Position numbers and translations under genes: made by a program. The notes beneath the pieces were generated by a model that worked only from the letters and a program-made list of their open reading frames with translations, had not been told where the DNA came from and did not search any database. Of a DNA stretch of 64,000 nt, positions 58,257 to 64,000 are shown piece by piece; within the stretch, counting starts at the first letter, position 1, and every line of letters begins with the position of its first letter. The DNA comes from an uncultured Paracoccaceae bacterium (lineage in GTDB: Bacteria > Pseudomonadota > Alphaproteobacteria > Rhodobacterales > Rhodobacteraceae), in assembly GCA_947493745.1 (NCBI GenBank), contig CANLSM010000002.1:124001-188000 (forward strand), in the 5' to 3' direction.

Positions 58257-58646
58257 ATGGCACGCGAAAAGCTGCGCACCAAGCGCAAGGTCAAGAAGAA
58301 CATCTCCGCCGGTGTGGCGCATGTGAATGCAAGCTTCAACAACACCAAGATCCTGATAGCGGACGCACAGGGCAATGCGATTGCCTGGTCGTCGGCAGGC
58401 ACGATGGGCTTCAAAGGGTCGCGTAAATCGACACCTTATGCGGCTCAGATGGCGGCCGAAGATGCAGGCAAGAAGGCGCAGGAACACGGCATGCGGACAC
58501 TCGAGGTTGAGGTTCAGGGCCCCGGTTCGGGTCGCGAGTCCGCCCTGCGCGCTCTCTCGGCTGTCGGTTTCACCATTACGGCGATCCGGGATGTGACCCC
58601 GATTGCCCATAATGGCTGCCGCCCGCCCAAACGCCGCCGCGTCTAA
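58257..58646 (+). CDS. rpsK: Ribosomal protein S11
   Basis: 129 residues. Platform protein at the Shine-Dalgarno cleft. [27 protein letters not shown] (in part) and [10 protein letters not shown] are characteristic. Confidence 0.98.
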   Translation: MAREKLRTKRKVKKNISAGVAHVNASFNNTKILIADAQGNAIAWSSAGTMGFKGSRKSTPYAAQMAAEDAGKKAQEHGMRTLEVEVQGPGSGRESALRALSAVGFTITAIRDVTPIAHNGCRPPKRRRV

Positions 58647-58653
58647 GTTTTCG

Positions 58654-58671
58654 GCCCGGAGATTTCCGGGC
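58654..58671 (+). other. Hairpin between rpsK and rpoA
   Basis: 7-bp stem GCCCGGA/TCCGGGC with a four-base loop and no T-run; possible attenuator or processing site. Confidence 0.4.
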
Positions 58672-58745
58672 TTCACGACATTTTACCTCGGGAGCGACCG
58701 CTCAACAGTTCCGGATCGGAGCGGTTCGCAGGAATGGAGGCCTAC

Positions 58746-59762
58746 ATGATCCACAAGAATTGGCAGGAACTTATCCGCCCCACAGGGCTTGAGATCAAGC
58801 CAGGTGCTGATGCACAACGCCAGGCCATTGCAACAGCCGAGCCGCTGGAGCGCGGCTTTGGTCTGACCCTTGGCAATGCTCTGCGCCGCGTGCTTCTCAG
58901 CTCGCTTCAGGGCGCTGCGATCACGTCTGTGCAGATCGACAATGTGCTGCATGAATTCTCATCCGTGGCCGGTGTGCGCGAAGACGTCACCGACATCGTG
59001 CTGAACCTCAAGGGTGTGGCCGTCAACATGGAGGTTGAGGGGCCCAAGCGCGTCTCGATCCAGAAGGCCGGACCGGGCATCGTGACCGCCGGCGACATTG
59101 CCGAGACCAACGGTATCGAAATCCTCAACAAGGATCACGTGATCTGTCACCTTGATGATGGCGCGTCGCTCTACATGGAACTGACGGTTGAGACCGGCAA
59201 GGGCTATGTGGCTGCCGACAAGAATCGTCCCGAGGATGCACCGATCGGCCTGATCTCGGTCGATGCGCTGTTCTCGCCGGTCAAGAAGGTCAGCTACAAG
59301 GTGGAGCCGACCCGCGAGGGACAGGTACTCGATTATGACAAGCTGACGCTCAACATCGAAACCGACGGGTCGCTGACACCTGAGGATGCAATCGCCTACG
59401 CGGCCCGCATCATTCAGGATCAGCTCGGTGTCTTCGTCAATTTCGACGAGCCGGAGGCTGCAAGCCGGACCGAAGAAGAAGACGATCTGGAGTTCAACCC
59501 GCTTCTGCTCAAGAAAGTGGACGAGTTGGAACTCAGCGTGCGTTCGGCCAACTGCCTGAAGAACGACAATATCGTCTATATCGGCGATCTGATCCAGAAG
59601 ACCGAAGCCGAGATGCTCCGCACCCCGAACTTCGGTCGCAAGTCGCTGAACGAGATCAAGGAAGTGCTGACCGGTATGGGCCTGCACCTCGGCATGGATA
59701 TCGTGGACTGGCCGCCGGACAATATCGAGGATCTGGCGAAGAAATTCGAAGATCATTTCTGA
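58746..59762 (+). CDS. rpoA: RNA polymerase alpha subunit
   Basis: 338 residues. N-terminal dimerisation domain ([24 protein letters not shown]) and C-terminal domain ([15 protein letters not shown] and [12 protein letters not shown]) that binds UP elements and activators. I choose ATG 58746 with GGAGG five bases ahead; ATG 58734 is in frame but overlaps that site. Confidence 0.97.
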   Translation: MIHKNWQELIRPTGLEIKPGADAQRQAIATAEPLERGFGLTLGNALRRVLLSSLQGAAITSVQIDNVLHEFSSVAGVREDVTDIVLNLKGVAVNMEVEGPKRVSIQKAGPGIVTAGDIAETNGIEILNKDHVICHLDDGASLYMELTVETGKGYVAADKNRPEDAPIGLISVDALFSPVKKVSYKVEPTREGQVLDYDKLTLNIETDGSLTPEDAIAYAARIIQDQLGVFVNFDEPEAASRTEEEDDLEFNPLLLKKVDELELSVRSANCLKNDNIVYIGDLIQKTEAEMLRTPNFGRKSLNEIKEVLTGMGLHLGMDIVDWPPDNIEDLAKKFEDHF

Positions 59763-59872
59763 TCTTCGCGCCGTCCCTTTCGGGGGGCGGCATCACGCCC
59801 GGGCATGGTGCCCCAAGGAGAGCGGTTTCCTACGCAGGGCCGCCGGACAAAGTATAAAGAAGGATACGAAAC

Positions 59873-60298
59873 ATGCGTCACGGTAATGGATACCGCAAAC
59901 TGAACCGCACTCATGAGCATCGCAAGGCGATGTTCTCCAACATGGCCTGCTCGCTGATCGAGCATGAGCAGATCAAGACGACCCTGCCCAAGGCCAAGGA
60001 AATGAAGCGGATCATGGACAAGCTGATCACGCTGGGCAAACGCGACGGCGATCTGCATGCGCGTCGTCAGGCGGCCAGCCGCCTCAAGCAGGATGCGGCC
60101 GTCAAGAAGCTGTTTGAGACCCTCGGCCCGCGCTACAAGGAGCGCAACGGCGGGTATGTGCGCGTGCTCAAGGCGGGCTTTCGATATGGCGATATGGCCC
60201 CAATGGCGATCATCGAACTGGTTGATCGCGATGAGGCAGCAAAAGGCGCCGCCGACAAGGCTCGTGTAGCTGCCGAGGAAGTCGAAGCGGAAGAGTGA
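59873..60298 (+). CDS. rplQ: Ribosomal protein L17
   Basis: 141 residues. [20 protein letters not shown] is the universal N-terminus; a short acidic tail ends the protein. Last gene of the alpha operon, 110 bases after rpoA. Confidence 0.97.
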   Translation: MRHGNGYRKLNRTHEHRKAMFSNMACSLIEHEQIKTTLPKAKEMKRIMDKLITLGKRDGDLHARRQAASRLKQDAAVKKLFETLGPRYKERNGGYVRVLKAGFRYGDMAPMAIIELVDRDEAAKGAADKARVAAEEVEAEE

Positions 60299-60323
60299 TC
60301 CGCCAGACTGCTTCCAGACAAGG

Positions 60324-60351
60324 GGCCGCTCATCCGAGCGGCCTTTTTTGT
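60324..60351 (+). terminator. Rho-independent terminator of the alpha operon
   Basis: Perfect 8-bp stem GGCCGCTC/GAGCGGCC, four-base loop ATCC, then TTTTTTGTT. The strongest terminator in the window. Confidence 0.95.
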
Positions 60352-60398
60352 TGCGCATCCGCGTTGTCAGTCTTCGGGCAATCTGACACCATCACCGT

Positions 60399-61709
60399 AT
60401 GGCCGATCTCTTCGATACACCCGCAGCTGTGCCCGGGCAGGAGGCTCCGCGTCCCCTTGCGGACAGGTTACGCCCGGCTTCTCTGGCGGACGTCATCGGC
60501 CAGGAACACATTCTCGGATCAGATGCACCGCTGACCCGGATGCTGAAAAGCGGCACTCTGGGATCGCTGATCTTCTGGGGGCCGCCGGGGGTAGGCAAGA
60601 CCACGATTGCACGGCTTCTTGCCGACGAGACCGATCTCAGCTTTGTCCAGATCAGCGCCATTTTCACTGGTGTGCCAGAGTTGCGCAAGGTTTTCGAGGC
60701 CGCGAAGCTGCGTCGGCAGAACGGCAAGGGCACGCTACTTTTTGTCGATGAGATCCACCGTTTCAACAAGGCGCAGCAGGACGGCTTCCTGCCCCATATG
60801 GAGGACGGCACGATCCTTCTGGTCGGTGCTACCACCGAAAACCCGTCCTTCGAGTTGAACTCGGCCCTGATGTCCCGGGCCCAGGTACTGACGCTGGAGC
60901 GTCTCAGCCCGACGGATCTCGAGAAGATGGCGCAAAGAGCCGAGAAGCTGATGGAACGTGCCCTGCCACTGACACCGACGGCTCGTGAAACGGTGGTGGA
61001 ACTGGCTGACGGCGACGGGCGTGCGCTTTTGAACCTGCTAGAGCAGGCGTTCACATGGGAAGACGTGGTCGACACGGACGGGCTGGAACACCGGCTGAGC
61101 AGGCGAGCGCCAAAATACGACAAATCCGGCGATGAGCACTACAACCTGATCTCAGCATTGCACAAATCGGTGCGCGGGTCTGACCCCGATGCCTCGCTCT
61201 ACTGGCTGGCCCGCATGCTGACAGGCGGGGAAGACCCTCGCTTCCTGGCACGTCGCATGACCCGTATGGCGGTCGAAGATATCGGTCTCGCGGACCCGCA
61301 GGCCCAGACCGTCTGCCTGCAGGCGTGGCAGACCTATGAGCGGCTTGGCAGCCCCGAGGGCGAACTCGCCCTGGCGCAGGCCATCATCTACCTCGCGCTA
61401 GCCCCGAAATCCAACGCGACCTATACGGCCTTCAAGAAAGCGATGGCCTCGGCACGGGAAACCGGCTCATTGGCACCGCCCAAGCACATCCTCAACGCAC
61501 CCACCAGATTCATGAAGGACGAAGGTTACGGGAGCGGATATGAATACGATCACGATCAGACCGATGCTTTCTCTGGTCAGGAATATTTCCCCATTGAAAT
61601 ACAACGTCCGGTTTATTACGTTCCCCGCGAACGTGGGTTTGAGCGAGAGTTGTCCAGCCGGATTGCCTATTTTGCCAAGCTGAGAAAACAAAAACAAAAA
61701 TCTTCCTGA
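60399..61709 (+). CDS. rarA: Replication-associated recombination protein A
   Basis: 436 residues (also called MgsA/WRNIP1 family). AAA+ ATPase with Walker A GPPGVGKTT (61-69), Walker B LLFVDEIH (113-120) and the MgsA C-terminal block (YKYPHDY-like YEYDHDQ and FRPV-like IQRPVYYVP). Acts at stalled replication forks. Confidence 0.94.
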   Translation: MADLFDTPAAVPGQEAPRPLADRLRPASLADVIGQEHILGSDAPLTRMLKSGTLGSLIFWGPPGVGKTTIARLLADETDLSFVQISAIFTGVPELRKVFEAAKLRRQNGKGTLLFVDEIHRFNKAQQDGFLPHMEDGTILLVGATTENPSFELNSALMSRAQVLTLERLSPTDLEKMAQRAEKLMERALPLTPTARETVVELADGDGRALLNLLEQAFTWEDVVDTDGLEHRLSRRAPKYDKSGDEHYNLISALHKSVRGSDPDASLYWLARMLTGGEDPRFLARRMTRMAVEDIGLADPQAQTVCLQAWQTYERLGSPEGELALAQAIIYLALAPKSNATYTAFKKAMASARETGSLAPPKHILNAPTRFMKDEGYGSGYEYDHDQTDAFSGQEYFPIEIQRPVYYVPRERGFERELSSRIAYFAKLRKQKQKSS

Positions 61710-61748
61710 TGTCAGGTTGAGGTTGAGCATAGAAGTGATTGTCGAGCC

Positions 61749-62156
61749 ATGGCCAGGAATGGACTGCTCCAGATAGTTTACCTGAGCAAGCAAAGGGCTG
61801 ACCTTACCAAGCTGGAGATCAACCGACTTGGGCGGCTTTCGAAGGAGAGCAACTACCGAAACGGTTTCAGTGGTCTGCTCATTGCGCAGGGTAACATCTT
61901 TGCCGGGATCATAGAGGGACCGGAGAAGGATCTTATTCGCCTGATGGAGAAGATCGCCAAGGATGATCGGCATACCGATCTCAAGGTTTTGCGCGAAGTG
62001 GCAGTAAAGCAAAGGCGATGTGCCTCTTGGGAGTTCTCGCAACTGGGCGATGAGGGAGAGGTTGCCTATGCATCGGCGCTCGCCATCGAGTTCGCCTACT
62101 CTTTGGCGAGAAATCTCCGTCAGAAGAGCCCGGACTATCTCGACTCAACTTTTTGA
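61749..62156 (+). CDS. BLUF-domain protein lacking the photocycle glutamine
   Basis: 135 residues, a stand-alone BLUF (flavin blue-light) domain. Aligned to AppA by constant spacing, the flavin-site Tyr is Tyr11, the Asn is Asn35 and the Trp is Trp94, but the Gln that drives the hydrogen-bond switch is Gly53 (FAGIIEG) and the Met beside the Trp is Phe96. From mutants of AppA-type Gln63 I infer it cannot photocycle normally; it may bind flavin as a dark sensor or act as a partner. It follows rarA by 39 bases and precedes another BLUF gene by 67. Confidence 0.85.
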   Translation: MARNGLLQIVYLSKQRADLTKLEINRLGRLSKESNYRNGFSGLLIAQGNIFAGIIEGPEKDLIRLMEKIAKDDRHTDLKVLREVAVKQRRCASWEFSQLGDEGEVAYASALAIEFAYSLARNLRQKSPDYLDSTF

Positions 62157-62223
62157 AGAATTTGAATATTGTGATACACGTAATGCAGCAGTACCGAATT
62201 TTTGAGGCATAGGGTTAAGGCGT

Positions 62224-62682
62224 ATGCACAACGAAGCCGACAAGACCCCCTATTCGATCTTTGCGTATTGGTCCGTTGCCAATCCGGCGCTGACTGATTG
62301 GGATTACACCAAATTGTTGCGCCAGATCTGGCAGGCCAACACGTCCATGGGCATAAACGGCATATTGGCGTTTGATCGCGGCGTCTTCAAGCAGGTTGTC
62401 GAGGGGACACCAACCCATGTTTCGCGCATCGTCGCCAACATTCTGGCCGATCCCCGACATCACGATATTCATGTCACGAATTATCGGTTGAATCCCGAAC
62501 GGCTCTACAAGAGCTGGACCATTCACGGATTTGAGCGGTTCCAGAAGGACGCAGGCCAGATCCCGCAGACGGCGTCCAAGGTCGCCCGACTGGCCGAGCA
62601 GGACTACTTCTCAAAGGATTCCGAGAGGATCAATACCCGCATGAAGGCGATGGTGGGCCGATTCGATCCCGAGAAGCAATGA
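62224..62682 (+). CDS. BLUF-domain protein with complete photocycle residues
   Basis: 152 residues. Tyr15, Asn39, Gln57 (FKQVVEG) and Trp98 all stand at AppA spacing, so blue-light sensing is plausible; the Met position holds Ile100. Residues 105-152 form a C-terminal extension without a known output domain, so it must signal through a partner. The next gene, crcB, is 85 bases away. Confidence 0.8.
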   Translation: MHNEADKTPYSIFAYWSVANPALTDWDYTKLLRQIWQANTSMGINGILAFDRGVFKQVVEGTPTHVSRIVANILADPRHHDIHVTNYRLNPERLYKSWTIHGFERFQKDAGQIPQTASKVARLAEQDYFSKDSERINTRMKAMVGRFDPEKQ

Positions 62683-62767
62683 CACGCTGACAAGCCTACC
62701 GCTGCCGACTTGACAATCCCCAGAAGTTTCGCCCTTTGGACCCTGTACAGCCGGTTCGGAGAGTTCG

Positions 62768-63157
62768 ATGACATTGCCAGCATTGGTGCAGGTTGCCCTG
62801 GGTGGCGCGATAGGCGCTTGCCTGCGCTATGGCGCGGGTCTGGCGTCGCTGCGGCTGTTCGGTGCCGGATTCCCTTTTGGAACCCTGTTTGTAAATGTTG
62901 CCGGTTCGTTTGTGATCGGCGGCCTTGCCGCATTGATGTTTCTGCGCGGATCGGATGCGCTCTCAGGATGGCAGCCGCTTCTGATGACCGGCATTCTGGG
63001 CGGGTTCACCACGTTTTCCAGCTTCTCGGTGGAGACACTTGATATCTTCCAGCGCGGCCAGATCGGGCTTGCAGCGAGCTATGTGCTACTGTCGGTCGGG
63101 CTGTCGCTCGCGGCGGTCTATGTTGGCTGGCTGGCCGGTCGGGGGGTCTTCGCATGA
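62768..63157 (+). CDS. crcB: Fluoride ion channel CrcB/Fluc
   Basis: 129 residues with four membrane helices. GTLFVNVAGSF (38-48) and GGFTTFSSFS (78-87) are the Fluc signatures; the channel expels fluoride as a dimer. No fluoride riboswitch is evident upstream. The stop overlaps the start of the next gene (ATGA). Confidence 0.93.
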   Translation: MTLPALVQVALGGAIGACLRYGAGLASLRLFGAGFPFGTLFVNVAGSFVIGGLAALMFLRGSDALSGWQPLLMTGILGGFTTFSSFSVETLDIFQRGQIGLAASYVLLSVGLSLAAVYVGWLAGRGVFA

Positions 63158-64000
63158 GCGGTGTTCAGATGATCGAGATCGGAGAGGAGGCTGACGACCA
63201 GCGTCTTGACCGATGGTTCCGCAAGCTTTTTCCGTTCATCTCGCAGGGGCGCATCGAAAAGATGTGCCGCAAGGGAGAAATCCGTGTCGAGGGCGGGCGG
63301 GTGAAGGCCTCCACCCGGCTCAGCGCCGGGCAGACGGTCCGTGTCCCTCCCTTGCCGGAGCCCGAGGAGGTGGAGCCGCGCCAGACGTCGTCTTCGATCT
63401 CGGACGCGGATATCGAGATGATGCGCGGGCTGGTACTCTTTCGGGATGATCATATCATCGCGCTTAACAAGCCGCCCGGTCTGCCCGTGCAGGGGGGCTC
63501 GAACCAGCCACGCCATATCGATGGGCTTGCCGAGGCCCTGATCTTTGACGCGGACGAGAAACCGAAGCTGGTTCACCGTCTGGACAAGGATACATCCGGC
63601 GTCCTGCTTCTGGCCCGCAATGGCAAGGCGGCGGCAGGACTGGCGCGCGCCTTCAAATCCCATCAGACCCGAAAGATCTATTGGGCCGTTGTGGCGGGCG
63701 TTCCCGCGCCCAAGATGGGAACGATCCGTTACGGGCTGGTCAAGGAGGCGGGGCATGGCCCCCATGGTGCGGGCGAGAAGATGATCTGCATTCATCCCGA
63801 CAGGATCGGGGCGACCCCGGGCGCAAAGCGCGCAACCACGGACTACGCGGTGATCAGCGCGGCGGCCAAGCGCGCGAGTTGGGTTGCGCTTTCGCCGATC
63901 ACCGGCCGGACCCACCAACTGCGCGCGCATATGGCCGAGATCGGGGCGCCGGTTGTCGGTGACGGCAAGTACGGGACCAACCGTCAGACGAATGAGGGCG
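63154..64000 (+). CDS. rluC: RluC-type 23S rRNA pseudouridine synthase, 5' part
   Basis: 282 codons are visible, with no stop before the window edge. The S4-like RNA-binding domain (about 14-62, RLDRWFRKLFPFISQGRIEK) precedes the RluA-family catalytic domain, whose HRLDKDTSGVLLLAR has the catalytic Asp144. GRTHQLRAHM and GDGKYG are the following conserved blocks. RluC and RluD cannot be separated with certainty here. The gene begins in a four-base overlap with crcB, a pairing seen in Rhodobacterales. Confidence 0.88.
   Translation, partial: MSGVQMIEIGEEADDQRLDRWFRKLFPFISQGRIEKMCRKGEIRVEGGRVKASTRLSAGQTVRVPPLPEPEEVEPRQTSSSISDADIEMMRGLVLFRDDHIIALNKPPGLPVQGGSNQPRHIDGLAEALIFDADEKPKLVHRLDKDTSGVLLLARNGKAAAGLARAFKSHQTRKIYWAVVAGVPAPKMGTIRYGLVKEAGHGPHGAGEKMICIHPDRIGATPGAKRATTDYAVISAAAKRASWVALSPITGRTHQLRAHMAEIGAPVVGDGKYGTNRQTNEG

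Noticed and set aside
62683-62767. Fluoride riboswitch before crcB
   Set aside because: The 85-base gap lacks the conserved crcB-motif elements I know, and a good -10 box is also not seen.

Overview
The window is chromosomal DNA of a Rhodobacterales/Roseobacter-type alphaproteobacterium. I infer this from the gene order tuf ... tRNA-Trp ... secE ... nusG-rplKAJL-rpoBC ... rpsL-rpsG-fusA-tuf-S10-spc-alpha, from an L3 protein with a long Ala/Glu tail, and from protein sequences throughout that look alphaproteobacterial. No plasmid, phage, insertion sequence, CRISPR or rRNA signal was seen.

Layout. 1-10.6 kb is a mixed housekeeping segment: the end of an ABC-2 exporter permease, argD-argF, a degenerate GGDEF protein, a DUF2177 membrane protein, a cyclic-nucleotide-domain membrane protein, a small secreted protein, metG, an MFS transporter, and two convergent LysM-rhodanese genes. 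10.8-21.8 kb holds the pieces of a normally compact translation cluster (tuf, tRNA-Trp, secE, nusG), pulled apart by accessory genes: a TPR protein, an animal-type haem peroxidase facing yaaA, a block of three decayed loci (ABC exporter, Tat-exported protein, alkaline phosphatase), and an XRE regulator/MAPEG pair. 21.3-32.9 kb is nusG-rplK-rplA-(L10 leader)-rplJ-rplL-rpoB-rpoC.

33-41.4 kb is an accessory surface-glycan island inserted between rpoC and rpsL. It has four glycosyltransferase-type proteins (one fused to a sulfotransferase-like domain), an FkbM methyltransferase, a stand-alone sulfotransferase-like protein, an SGNH-like protein and a UDP-glucose dehydrogenase. 41.7-60.3 kb is the str, S10, spc and alpha ribosomal-protein operons with secY, adk and rpoA, closed by a strong terminator. 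60.4-64 kb has rarA, two adjacent BLUF photoreceptor genes, crcB and the start of an RluC-type pseudouridine synthase that runs off the window.

Most noteworthy: the glycan island with its sulfotransferase-glycosyltransferase fusion (which together with Ugd suggests an acidic, possibly sulfated glycan); the BLUF pair in which one partner has lost the photocycle glutamine; the convergent LysM-rhodanese paralogues; the three-locus pseudogene block between tRNA-Trp and secE; and the two tuf copies, identical through their 3' hairpins. Starts were re-chosen for many genes on ribosome-binding-site and family grounds. All functional statements rest on reading sequence and motifs; no search was run.
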